From positions 1,488,001 to 1,552,000 of the forward strand of contig NC_087382.1 of NCBI RefSeq assembly GCF_963675165.1: a stretch of 64,000 bases of DNA, read 5' to 3'. The first letter of the stretch is position 1. Each line of letters starts with the position of its first letter. Position numbers and translations under genes: made by a program. This stretch comes from Halichondria panicea. Its lineage: Eukaryota; Porifera; Demospongiae; Suberitida; Halichondriidae. The notes beneath the pieces are model-generated. The model did not search any database, had not been told where the DNA came from, and saw only the letters and a program-made list of their open reading frames with translations. Positions 12,440 to 24,685 of the stretch are shown here, one piece after another.

Positions 12440-12840
12440 GTTCAGTTTATGTCCATCTCGGCTGTAACCAGGTCGATAGAAGGCGGAGCTTTGGAAGCGT
12501 GTCCGATACTTGAACGAGCACCTCTAATGCATTGAATAGCTGATTGGAGAAGAGAGAAAGTAAGGCGGCAGCGGAGCCAGGCCAGGGTGGTTGAGTATGA
12601 TTGCTCCCATTTGTCGGCAAGACACGCGGATAACCTTGTGGCTTCCGTGGCCAAGCCTCCAGTGGCAGACAATACAAGTGGAGTGAATGACGAGTGTTCT
12701 CACTCTCTGTTCATATGCCCTCTTTTTGATGGCTTCATGTTTGCGATAGCAAGCAGCTAGGCTCGTCTGTCAGTTGGAGCCTGCATGGGGATTGAAACTC
12801 TGACATCAAAGAAAGAAACCGTTAGCAGCAATGTCCAGTC
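12440..12840 (-). pseudogene. C-terminal fragment of the same retroelement family
   Basis: The minus strand reads SFTPLVLSATGG, then YSTTLAWLRCRLTFSLL and CIRGARSS, typical of the C-terminal end of the same polyprotein. It lies upstream of the N-terminal-side remnant on the same strand, so the order is permuted relative to an intact element. Two separate truncated insertions or a rearrangement would explain this. An ATTT-rich stretch at about 12329-12350 separates the two pieces. Confidence 0.55.
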
Positions 12841-13039
12841 TTGCCCCATGCATCCTGGGAGTTAGAGGTGGCAAATGAGAGAGTTTCACCAGTTAGGGTT
12901 GCAGATTTGGTTCTATTTACGTTTATGTTTATTTAATCTGTTCCCAAAGACATGCCTGGCTACATGTATACTGAATCAGTTCATCATATCTTGTGTATTT
13001 AAAGTCATTATTGTCTCAATAAACACATTTGGGGTAATG

Positions 13040-13361
13040 TAACCTTATATGGTATAACCTCCCAATAAAGAAAACCTCCGAATAGCAGACAAAACACCTG
13101 CACCAACTTATCCGTTATTCCGTATACTGGCCAGTACTGGCTACCCCAAACTAGGTTTTCAATATAATTTATGGCCGGATATATGACGTTCTGGATGTGG
13201 TTTGGCTGAATTCATTAACCTTGAGACACAACCACAAAATTAGTTATTAGATTTGAGATAAGGTCCGTTTTTAGCCGCGGCTATTTTCTGAAAACAGCCA
13301 CCTCGCTATTCCGGCCAAGCTGCACTGTCCCAGGTGACTAGATTAACGAGAGTCTACTGTA
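13040..13361. mobile_element. Partial pogo/Tc1-type MITE
   Basis: The right end ACGAGAGTCTACTGTA and the inner GGTCCG...CCACCTCGCTATTCCGG sequence match the element at 61909-62318. The left end is degraded. Confidence 0.55.
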
Positions 13362-13953
13362 GTGCTTTTTTATTAATAGTCTTGCACCATGCAGCCCTGA
13401 TTAAAAATATTTTCGATTGAGCGTTCCAATAGGAAAAAATTGGGGCTGGCTGCATGGTGCAACACTACTTTATTAATGCATCCCATGCATGTGAATATAT
13501 AATATAATGTGAGCTGGTGTTGGGTTGCAGGTGTGTGCATTGTTGTCATTCTTAGATGCGTGTGATTGGTTCAATTGTTTCCCCGTTGTAGCATTATCCT
13601 TTCCTGTGTGAGGTGACCATGTTTGGTGGTGTGATTTGACCAGTGATGTCAGATTTGAACCAATCATAATTATTGTTACTACAAATATCTGTCTGGATGA
13701 GTTTCAGAGCTGTCAATCTGAGTATGGAGTTGTAGAGTTGGTGAGAAACTACTCTATATACCATGGATACTAACAGATAAGAGAAATTGCTCAGCACTAA
13801 TCTATTTCCTGAAACTTTTAAATAGTGATACACTAACAAAAGGATTGTAAGTGTTGCTGTAACAGTTGATTGTTTGATGCATAGGATTTTGACACACTCA
13901 ATTATACTAACTAATCAATATGGCAGTTTTAATCTATCTGATTCTCTCCATAG
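13362..13953. other. Upstream region of the Roco gene
   Basis: No convincing exon seen. The first exon or exons of the Roco gene are expected here or further upstream but were not identified. Confidence 0.4.
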
Positions 13954-16900
13954 TGACAACTTTGCTAAACAACTCTACTTGGCTAGTGAGAATGGCCGTG
14001 ACCAAGAAGTGCTTGAGCTGCTACAGAGAGGAGCTCCACCCAACAACAGTGACTACTACACTAGAGAGCATGATGGGTACACTCCACTACACATTAGCAT
14101 CCATATCCTAAGTGCAGAACTACTGATTAAGTTTGGAGCCGTTGTAGCTGCTGCAGCTACGTTTGGTTCGACCCCCTTACACAAGGCATGTGTCCACAAC
14201 AGGAAGGCCACTGCTAAGCTGTTACTGGAGCACCACTCTCCCATACGTACAGGTTAACCTGAGTTATATAATACAGCTGTGTGTGCATAGTCACTTTACC
14301 CCTTCACTATACTGGTGATCTGCATCAATGTGCTGTATAACGCAATCACGATGTAATAATGTGAACTACTGAATAGCAGTAATTTTTGTAGGGTGAAAAA
14401 TTGGTTGCTTTCATGGGAGATTAAAGCTGGCCTCGACGAAACATTTCCTTACGGAAAACCTAGTGCGTGGTTTACCAAAACGCATGTACAGTGCACGTAA
14501 TAAAGCGAAAAAAAAGCGTATTGAACCTGTTAGTTTTGGACGCTTATAAGTGCAGTCAAAGTAAATGGACCGAGAGTTAAAGCGTGAGGCTGATGCATGG
14601 GATACTGATCATGTCAGCGAAGCAGCGGGTTGCATAAAGCCGGTCAGAGTTTCATGCAGTAGTTTGAGAGTTAAGTAATTATTATAGGAAAGCATGCATG
14701 CATGTTTGTAAACTGCTACACTGAGTGATCTTGTACCTTGTTAATTGTATACTGTCTGTGTTAGTTACCATGACAGCTAACCTCTGATACATATATATAC
14801 TTACTGTTATGTAGTAGCTAGGTTTACTGTTACACTATTGCTGTGCACACGGCTATCTTTATTGTCTTGGTTAAAAGATCATATATTATCGAGACTCAGG
14901 TGATTACTAAACATTGCATAATAAGTTGAACAATACAGCCGGCTGCGCAGAGCGCAATGCCCAACCGGATATGACTACAAAGATCAATAAGGTAAATACC
15001 AGGTTAGGAATAAGTCCAAAACATTACACTTACGCTGTACATATAGATTGCTTTATAATAGTTAGACACTGTTTAGGAAGTTTCTACATGATTTAGAAGC
15101 CCAAAGGGCTGGTTGTAGTATCCCGAACGCAGTGAGGGTTCTACTAGCCCTGAGGAATTCTAAATCATGTGGAAACTTCCTAAACAGTGTCTAAGCATTT
15201 TAGATCATAGCAACCATGAGTATTTAGCCAATCAGATTGAATGTTCTTATCTAATCTTGGCTACATGATTTTCTAAGTGAAGTACATGATTTTCTAAGTA
15301 AGTACATGATTTTCTAAATAAGTACATGATTTTCTAAGTTGGATAGAACACTTCCTTTAGCCAATCAAATTGCAGTATTTATGGCAAACATGATTTAAAC
15401 ACTTATATATAGTCATCATTTTGTTGTAACGTTTTGTGCAAATTTGCTCTCTTCTTAAACCGAAGCAAAACGTAATAAGCGCCGGGGTGCTTGTGGGATT
15501 TTCATGGTGGCCACGCGTAATGTACTTACAAACACTGTTAACGTATATGTTTCATTATCCGGTAGGATAATCCAATTTTTGAAATAAATCTGGATGATTT
15601 AGGCATGCTGAAGAATAATTTATTTTAAACTGTCGATTTTACTGCATACATTATTATTTGCAGTTATTCCCGGTATAATACTATCCGACTAGAAAAACAT
15701 TTGCAATGTGAAAAATTGCTAGGATTGGCCAGGGGAACCACAAAAAAGCATGGAAACAAGAAATCAGACGAGAGCATAACTCCAATCCGTTACAACGTCA
15801 ATCACATGTACTTGTAGTTTTCCATGTTTTCCCGGCCAATATACCACGCAATTTTTACTGGTGGGGTGATGACCAATCCCTATATATTTATTATACATCC
15901 ATTTTGTGCGGGCATTATTATAATCATGATGATTTGTGATGAATTGATGTTCCTAATACATGCAGTGTTGAGCACACTCAGGTAGACACAGTCCATCCAT
16001 GCGTAGTAACATGTACGGACCGTACTGGTGACCTGCATGGAATGATGTGGTGGATGGAAGCTGGTAGATGGATCTGGAACACAGTCTATATACTATGTAT
16101 TGTACATGTTCATGACGTTGTAACAGATTGGAGTTATGCTCTCGTCTGATTTCTCGTGGAAGCAATCGCAGATCTGAAGAAGCGCTTTGTAATCCAGGTT
16201 GTAGTCGTTTGGAAAGCCTGTGCAGAATGTCCTGGAGATGGCTGTACTTGGAGCAAATGCTGGGCAAGAAACTTACTTACTTAATTACTTACTTACTTAG
16301 TCAGTCAGACAAAGAGCGGTGAAACGTCGAAATAGTACAATTTTTAAAATGACAATATTCATTCATTAAAATGTTCATGGATTATGAAATGAGAGATACA
16401 AAGAGAGAAAAGGCTAAATAAACTATCTGTCTAGCCAGTTTCTTGATGTGGCCTTTCCCTGCAGAGATAGAACAGTTTGAACATGAGTCAAAATAATTGA
16501 AATATTGCTAAACACGGGCAAACCCACTGCCAATCCTATGTAAAACCTACTGGTTTTACTAATACCTATAATTATAGGCAAGCCATAAACATGCACATGC
16601 ATGTGTAGTCTACGGTGGCCCTGAGCGTTACTATTAGTTCACCTTAGCTACTTGATAGTTCGCCTACCTTGATTGATACGTAAAATTTCCCTTCTTTCCT
16701 CAAGTTGATCTTCTGTTTTCTGTATAGGTGTGTTCTTACTATCAGTAAAACATAATCAAATATCAGGAGTGAAATGTCCTAAAAGAATGCCACAGTGATC
16801 AAAATGTGACCGACAAAGAAGGCAAGACACCTCACAATATGACCAACGACTCTGAAATCATAAAGCTCCTCTTGAAACACAGAGAGCCAAGGCTGCCAAT

Positions 16901-19900
16901 GTCTACAAGGAACACAGCAAGCTCATCGGAAAGCTCTCCTCCGAGCGACCCTCACACCTTCCTCTGTTTGTGCTCATTATTGGTGATGGTGGCGTGGGGA
17001 AAAGCACTCTGTTGAAGTCCATTCTGAGCTCAAAAGGGTTTTGGTCTAAACTACGGAAGGCAAAACCTGTAGATGGTATCGATGCAAGAACAGTTGGGAT
17101 CATACCGTACGAAATATACACCAAAGAGTTTGGGAAAATCATCTACTTTGATTTTGCTGGTCAGAAAGAGTTTTACACGAGCCACTGTGCCATTCTGGAG
17201 AATGCTGTTCAAACATCACCACTCATCATTAATATCCTTTGTGCTAAGCTTATAGATGATGAGCAGGCGATTATTGATTCCACATATCGTTGGTTGACCC
17301 TCGTCCAAAACCAGTGCACCAATCTGAAAGGTAAAGCACACATGATAGTAGTTGGTAGCCATGGCTGACCAGGTGAAGGAAATGGGAGAAGATCTACAAG
17401 CAAAAGAGAGCATCTTTGCCCCCATTATCAAGCAATTCCCAAAGTTTGAGTTCACAGAGTTCATTCCAATGGATTGTCGCTTTGCTGATTCGAATGATAT
17501 GACAAAAGCAAGACAACAGATTCAGAAAAGCTCCGCTATTCTCCGCTCTCCAGAAACTATCAGCCTAAATGCTCACACCTTTTACATCTATCTTGCCGAA
17601 AGCTTCAAAGACGAACTTGCTTTGTCTTTGAGAAATGTCTACGAAAGAATTAAGAGCGATCTTAACGAGGGTCTGTCAAAACGCACCCAAGATATTCTTT
17701 CTTTCATACCCAGCACCTTGTAGAGATCTGTGATCAGCTGCATAAAAGAGGTCTCCTCTTGTTTCTCCGCAATGACAGCTCTCCAGAGAAGTCTTTCTTA
17801 GGGATTGACCAAGCAATGCTTCTGTCCAGAGTCACTGGGACCGTGTTTGCTCCTGAAAGTTTCCGCCAGCACTGCAAGCTAGCTTCAAGCACTGGAGTAG
17901 TGCCTTTGTCGAAATTCAAGAAAGCATTCAATGGCTACGACATAGAGATGCTGATCGCCTACATGTCTCATTTAGAGTTGTGTTTCGAAATTATTGACAA
18001 GCAAGTGTTGCATTTCATTTCGAAGGAGATTGCTTCTTCCACTGACAGAGATACTTCTGTTCCTGAGTCTGACACTCGATACCTCTTCTTTCCACGGCTG
18101 ATTCGAATCAACACTCCAGAGCAAGTTTGGAAAGAAGCTCAAAGCATCAAGTACCTCTTTGGTTGGGTACTCGAAACTTCTCAAAACACAGAGTTTTTTG
18201 ATTCACGCTGCCTTCAGGTCCTCATTCTGAGGATAGTGTTCATGTTCCGACTTTCCTCTGCCAGCATAGTACTAGATGATGTTCCTTCCCTGCAGAGATT
18301 CTGCTCTGTGTGGAAGAGTGGGATCTGCTGGTGCAACGATGATGGGATCACCGCACACCTCGAGCTTGCTGAAAATGGTCAATCTCTTGTTCTCAAATTG
18401 CGTTCTGACACAGTTCGACCTGAAGGTCTGATTCATCGATTTAAAATTTTCAGCACAATTCGTGAGACTGTTAAAAGTTTTGGCCGCAATGTGAATGTGA
18501 TTGAATCGATTATTGATCCAAATGAAGTTGTCAAGCATTGTCTGAAATATCCCTCTGACCTTCCACTGGTCAACATCAAAGATATTGCAGCAGCTGTCTC
18601 CTCCAACAGAAACACAATCAAATCGACACAACAAATTGCCTTTGGCTTCAAGCACCTCTTACAGTTTGAGCCGTACGCTGGCCTGGATCAAACCACCATG
18701 CAGTGTATCCACAGTGACAAGAATGCCAAGAAAGATGAGAAAATCTGCAGAGCTTTCATTTCCCATTTTGCCGGCCAATTTGCCAACCCCGACATTGAAG
18801 ATCGGGATCAAGTAGCTCGAAACAGTCACAAGTACAGAAGAATTCTGAGCCTTTCTAATGTCAACATTCAGTCGGTCAGTCCCAGACAGGAGGTGGTCCA
18901 GGCCCTTGAGATGTGGAGGAGTGAGACTGAGGGAACTTAAAGCTGTCTGAGGAAGACTTTCAACAAGTACAGCGTCTTCACTGGCAGAAACCCTCTGGTG
19001 AGTGAAATTTAACTTAATATATGTAGTTAATTTTTTCATGTACATATACAGGACCTAGCTGGTACGGCTCATGATGATATTGATCCCTCTGTGTTTAGTA
19101 TCAGTGGAGATGAGCAAATGGTGAGTAGCAATATCTTAAGCTGCTGTCTCTTTATAAAAGGCTCTAATTAATAACCTACATGAATGTACGTAAAACTATT
19201 ATAATGCATATTCATTGTTAACTCCTTTGAGTAAAAGAAAAATAATTTTAATATGCAAGCGAGTGTACATTTGAATATTGAAGTCTAGATCTAGCATTAA
19301 TCACAGAAGTGTGCACGAAACAATAATTACTGCATGCATGTATTACTTTCACAGGACCATGATGCATTGAGAGAAGAGCACTCAATATCTCTTACCTCTA
19401 CCTCAGGTAAGACTTCTGTAAAAAAATATCGATGTTTAATCTTCACACTTTCCTCACTGACTGACCAAAGAAATTCTTGGTTTTACTTCATCCCTCATCT
19501 AATCATGCCCCCCCTCCCTTACATGCAATTGTTAAAACTGTGTGTCTGGCTACATTGATGTTCATGGCACTAATCAATGTTTCACTTTCTCCATAGGATC
19601 ACCCGTTAATCAAGTCACGCTCCAAGAACTAATAACCCTATACGATCTGACTGACAAGCAACTCAACAGTAACATAGAGGTCACTGCATGATACTCCCAA
19701 AATCATGGCTTTATGTTTTGATAATGTGAGCATGTATTCGAGTGCCATGGGACTAGCTCCTGCTGAGCAAGCCGATGTGAATATGTGGTACCACAGAGAA
19801 GGAACTCAAACAGCCATGATGAAGTGCTTGAAAATCTGGAAACAACATTATTCTTCACAAGCAACGTACAGAGCTCTACTGGATATCGTACTTGGATTGG

Positions 19901-19950
19901 GGAAAGGAGACACAGCTAATCTAATCTGTCAGCAATTGACCCAACGTTAG
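13954..19950 (+). CDS. Ankyrin-Roc-COR-Death (Roco family) protein, 5' partial, several frame breaks
   Basis: Exon 13954-14252 encodes ankyrin repeats (GYTPLHISIH, STPLHKACVHN). After a 2.5-kb intron, a large exon (16796 to about 18997) finishes the ankyrin part and encodes a Roc GTPase (P-loop GDGGVGKST, DFAGQ switch, VVGSH) and a COR domain. Short exons (19052-19120, 19354-19406) and an exon from about 19599 end in a Death domain (WKQHYSSQATYRALL) and stop at 19948-19950. Frame changes occur near 16890, 17362 (extra G after AGCCAT), 17710, 18935 (lost T) and 19687 (CATG insertion). Roco proteins are GTP-regulated signalling proteins and a Death tail suggests innate-immune or cell-death signalling; that role is inferred. 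The 5' end is not found, and the breaks may be mutations or sequence errors. Confidence 0.75.
15061..15194. mobile_element. Foldback element with GTTAGACACTG ends
   Basis: Arms GTTAGACACTGTTTAGGAAG and CTTCCTAAACAGTGTCTAAG are nearly perfect inverted repeats around a core with AGAAGCCC and CCCGAACG. A related element is at 38684-38826, and a core fragment lies near 27010-27060. Confidence 0.7.
15262..15341. repeat. Four-copy 20-bp tandem repeat
   Basis: Four imperfect copies of TACATGATTTTCTAAGTA-like sequence, visible directly. Confidence 0.85.
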
Positions 19951-22446
19951 TACATGTACATTCCTTAATGTGACAATCCCCTCCCCTGAGCCCTCTATAA
20001 TTATACTGAGTATATATATATAGCTATTCAAAATTGACTCATAATGCAGTATAATTATATACCACACCTATACGTATAAGAGGAGGATATGCACTCATAA
20101 TTATATCGGTTACTACGAGGCGTATGTGACCATGGTAGCAGAGGATATATATCTTCCGAGTAGGTGCATGTGGTATATTAACTTATACCACGTGACCGCG
20201 ACACTATAAAAGGACTTCCCCCTAGCAATCCACGATGCAGACTGCAAAAAGAGCAAGACAATGCCGGATTTTGCAACCAGCTAATTGAGCAACACGTCGA
20301 CTCCTACAAGATACTCGAGTCTAACCCCCCGCCATAAAACATACTCTTATCATGGCCTTCTTGTGTTTATACTGCATGTATACACCTCCCTCCTAGAATA
20401 TACTATGAGAACTTGATCTGATTGTTTTCATAATTATTGTACAGGAGGTGTGAGTGGTGTGGTCACTGGCTCGGACTCATGAACTGAATACATACACAAG
20501 CAAGCAAGTGTCTGACTATATCATAATTATAGGACAGTATCTAGAATCATTTAAAAAATATAATTATGTACTTGGGTGACAAAATTATTTTTGCGAATAT
20601 TCATTTCTGCTATTCCTGCGAATGAGAGTAAAAAATCGCAAAATGTGTACACGCAGATAATTGGAAAACCACTTGTGAGTAATTATAAACGCTATTGAAA
20701 ATTAACATTAATTTCACAACTTGAGCAACATTTAGCAGAATTTAATACCAGCAAAATGAGCTGAACAGTGAAATCGCAAACAAATCTACCTATGAAAATA
20801 ATAATGTCAAAATTTAATATGGTAACTGTAATTATAGCGGGTAATTTTCGGGGGCAAAATATTATTTTCGTGATTGCTGTTTCACTGCAGGTAAAGTTAA
20901 GCAAAGTCGCTTCATTCGTGAGGAATAAAATAGATGTGGCCACGAAAACCACGAATATTTTGCTTCACGAAAAATACCCACTATACGGTATATCAAAACC
21001 GAAAATATAAGTCTCAGCGATATTAGGCGTATATTCGTCGTATATAAGCAAACGCCTGCAGCAGTGGCTGACAACAGCATTCCTCTAACTATATGAGCTG
21101 TACCCGGTACCATTTCCATACCCTCTCACCTACTCTGACGAGAGCTACTAATCTGAACACACATTTTCTGCATCCACAAAGGCAATAAAACCCAGAAAAC
21201 AAAGAAGAAGCCTATACACCATTGATATACGAAAACCAGGCGACGACCCAACTTTCCAGTGTAATAATTATGGTATTAGAAGGCTCTCCTCGAGGCCCAC
21301 ACACCATCACCACACCGCCACCAGAGTGCCACCGGATCAGTCCATGACATATCATGCACCTGCAGCTAAGAACCATGTGATTACAGCAACTAAACGAATG
21401 CATGGATAGCCTATACTTACTTATAAATTATTATGCTACATATCAGGGGAATCTTAATAGAGGGGAGCTAAAAAGTCACCAAAATATTTTATTAGATCAT
21501 CTATTTTTCAAGCCTATACCTATATAGTAGCTTTAGCAGCACGTACACAGAGTGGACGAAGTATAACCTTTAGCAGCATTCGCCAGATCTGAGTAGCCTT
21601 GATCCCAGGCCGCACTTCCTCGAAGAGTGGGCCTGGTATCGACTGCTTGCGCATGCGCTAACTATTAGCCAGATATATACCAGCTAACGCAGGATAACAA
21701 CGTGTATGCTCAGTAAAATAACGATGTCACAACGAACGGAAGTGGATTAAAGCATAGATACTGTACACTCCGTGGATATGAAACACTTCCGCCCACTACT
21801 CAAATTCCTGAAACACTCATTGCAACAAATGACACGGATGGAGTATCCGAGATTCCGCGTATACCGTGTGTAGATCTGAGTGAATAAAAGCTGCCAGTCC
21901 AAGTTCTTCCAGTGCTGACTGATCTAGATCTAGTTACATGATATTATATAGGCAGGCATATGCATGGAGATATAGACTTAGCAATGGACAACTAAAACTG
22001 ATTTAAAGTTAAAGGAGGATTCTTCTTTGTCTTTTCGCTACTTGTGCTCATACACTTGTTTGTTAGTCTTGTGTCTGGGAACGTTCGCTTCCTCTGGTGA
22101 TATGGCAGTACCTAAATGAATGTGTATGTTAAAATGTATGTTAAAAATGTAGATAGAATACACATAATAATTTACTCTGGCTCCCCCTGTATACAATCAC
22201 CATGCATGTATATGAATAATTATATCATACAGCACATTATTATCAACAAAAAGACACGCTTTCCTGAAATACCAAAATACTTACTGAAGGTTAAAAGGAC
22301 ATCTATATATATTATATAGAATGACCACATCATTTATAAGTGATGGGGCTTTTTGCTGGCAAGATCGCCTAACCACAAGATGAGCACCGTTAAACACCTA
22401 ATTTGACCTTATATCATTCAATTTGCTCCTAGCCTTATGTATTTCC
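19951..22446. other. Intergenic region with repeats
   Basis: No supported gene. Contains an imperfect palindrome near 20050-20205, the MITE at 20831-20990, and a half copy of the CCTCGA...CCAGGCC foldback end near 21597-21650. Confidence 0.5.
20831..20990. mobile_element. MITE with ACCGTATAGC ends
   Basis: Left AGCGGGTAATTTTCGGGGGC and right GAAAAATACCCACTATACGG ends are inverted repeats of the 8846-9055 family. Confidence 0.75.
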
Positions 22447-22840
22447 TTAAGTGCTGAACACATTCTCCCGGTACTTCACTTCATAGACTAACAGGAAAGC
22501 AAAGAAAAACGTTCCAATCATCAACCCAACCAAAGACCGCCTAACCACAAAGTTAAGATCACCTAGTAAGTTATATAGGCTCTTGGTACTTGGCAAAATA
22601 ATAATGAGCAATGGCCAGAGCAACGAGAGGTATTCCTCCAAAGCTGATCACCCAGTAGGGAAGGTACTCCGATCCAAGAGGAGGCAACCCATCACCCTGT
22701 ACGGAAAGTAGCAAACTTGCATGTAAAGAGAATGATATATGACGAAGTGTTTACTTACTTCTGTCAGCAATTCAAAGCCATGCAATGGCGATGAGCAGCC
22801 ATGGGATGAGAGTCACCAAGGGCTAGGCAAAGAAAAGCCC
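22447..22840 (-). pseudogene. Diverged four-TM family member, copy J
   Basis: Minus-strand pieces align with the four-TM family. An exon-2-like stretch near 22840-22765 reads PLVTLIPWLLIAI. Exon 3, ending at the acceptor at 22696, reads GSEYLPYWVISFGGIPLVAL. A last piece ends EVKYRENVFST and stops at 22447-22449. Exon 2 carries a CATG insertion (22779-22782). Removing it restores a frame through LLIAIGFELLTE to a GTAAGT donor, matching LLIVIGFGWFTV of the intact copies. First exon and exact exon 3/4 junctions are not resolved. Confidence 0.5.
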
Positions 22841-24330
22841 ATGCAACCTATATATACATGAAGTGTTGGTAAAGAGAGACAACTTAGTCTCTATAGCTTA
22901 CATTCTTTCTTGCATGCAGGAAGTGAGGGGGAGGGGGTACAACATTGTTACAAATTAATATCCATTCTAGTCTTAGCTTCTAATCATGCAGTAGTCAATG
23001 ACTGTAGCACTTACATTTATGGTGTTTTATATGGACTATGAAGTATATAATATTATGGTTCATTACACCTAGATTATTGAAGGTTGGGTTACTTGGCTCT
23101 CTTCAATAATCTATGATTACACATATATATACATGCGCACATGCAGGGTCCACGCACATGCATACTGTGCCGCATGCACGTCACTTTTTCCCCCTCATAA
23201 TTTTTTTTCTACATTTCGTTTTGTACAAAAATGAAATGCTATGTGAGAACACTAATCACACTAATCATTTCATTTGTGAGGGTCATACGTAGTTCCAGTT
23301 ATTTCAGCCAATCAGTTATTTCGAGGCCATGCACATTCAGCACTCACTATAGGTCTACTGGAGATCTGAGGAAACATCCCGGGTGCAAGCGTGCTCCCTT
23401 GATGTAGCATATTGATGATCTCAACAGGGAGAAGGTGAGATGATATCTTAGCCAGGACATAGTTGAGTTGTAGGGATCATCTCTTTTGGATGCAAGGAGA
23501 CAGGCAAGACGTTATAAAAGCGAAAACTCGGCCTGGGATTGAGGCTAATGCAAAGTATACGCGGTTGTCTGTACTGTGTAGACTGTAGAGTGCTACTAAG
23601 TAAGTTAGGCCCTGATAAATTATTCACACAAATATTCTGTTCTAAATAAATGTGTCTATTATTCTCCAAAAATGTGAAATTAAGACGTATATAGACAACA
23701 CAACACACAACGTATACTGATCTTTGACACAATACATAATTATATCTCAGTGTTATCTTGCTAAACTGATCCATCCATTTTTTGCCACAAAAACGTCAGT
23801 TATGCAAAACTTAATGTAATGATCTTTACCAAAAATGGACATTGATGTGCCAATCAAGTTATTCAATACTGGCCAGTATGTTGAATAATTTGATTATCAT
23901 CAATTTGAATAATAGGCTGATGAAGTTGGATAATAGGCTGATCAAGTGCGAATAAATAATTTGAACAATATAGGTGAAAAATATAGGTGAAAATATAGGT
24001 GAAAAAATTTTGAATATTTGGCACAGGCCTACCCACATGCATGTGTATGTAGTAATACAGTCATGTAGATGCATATTCTATGGTTGATATAGTCTAAGAG
24101 AGAATTCCAGTGCATATGGGAGAATCTACCACCGTGAGAAGATCAGAGATGCATGAAGTAAAAAGGGATTGTACCCTCTCAAAAGAGTTGCTAGGCAATG
24201 TAGATCTATAATCTTTCCTTTATATTAATAAGCTAATTAATGGCCTGAGGCCACCTCTGAGTCCAAGCTCACTCCCTGCAGGCAATATAGCATGGCTATA
24301 TTCAACTATATAGCACTGCAGTACTTTGAG
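22841..24330. other. Intergenic region with repeats
   Basis: No supported gene. A hairpin TAGATTATTGAA...TTCAATAATCTA lies near 23070-23112. A foldback-end fragment lies near 23518-23550 and a 3'-flank array repeat near 24080-24310. Confidence 0.45.
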
Positions 24331-24538
24331 TACTGTATAGCGGGTATTTTCGTGGGGTAAAAGATTCGTTTATCTGGAAAACGGTGGTTTTCGTGAGTAA
24401 AAATTTCGTTTAGTCTCGTTGCCTGCACTGCATTCATATGTTCCGGTAAGCCACGCCTATGTTAACATTTCGTGAAGGTCAGCTTGCCCACGAAAGTAAC
24501 GAATTTTTACCCCACGAAAATTACCTGCTATACGGTAT
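24331..24538. mobile_element. MITE with ACCGTATAGC-type ends
   Basis: TACTGTATAGCGGGTATTTT at the left and AAATTACCTGCTATACGGTA at the right form inverted ends of the family at 8846-9055. Confidence 0.75.
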
Positions 24539-24685
24539 AAGGTTCATTTTACCACAGAAATGATAAACTTTCATTGTGCATGCATGTGACTTAACAGTTG
24601 TTTTCATTTGAAAGTGGTTCACTAAAAGATAAAGTAATTAGAGTTTCCTACTTCAAGTACATGCATGCATGCATGTTAAGCTACT

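Larger units (their letters stand above)
14253..16795. other. Large Roco intron with repeats
   Basis: No exon seen. It holds a foldback repeat (15061-15194), a 20-bp tandem repeat (15262-15341) and an inverted pair of about 40 bp (near 15765-15800 and 16108-16148). A CTTA-rich run lies near 16270-16305. Confidence 0.5.

Noticed and set aside
17355-17365. Another CATG insertion in the Roc domain (AGCCATGGCTGAC)
   Set aside because: Removing CATG restores the frame, but so does removing one G, which gives the more usual SHADQV motif. Ambiguous, so not counted.
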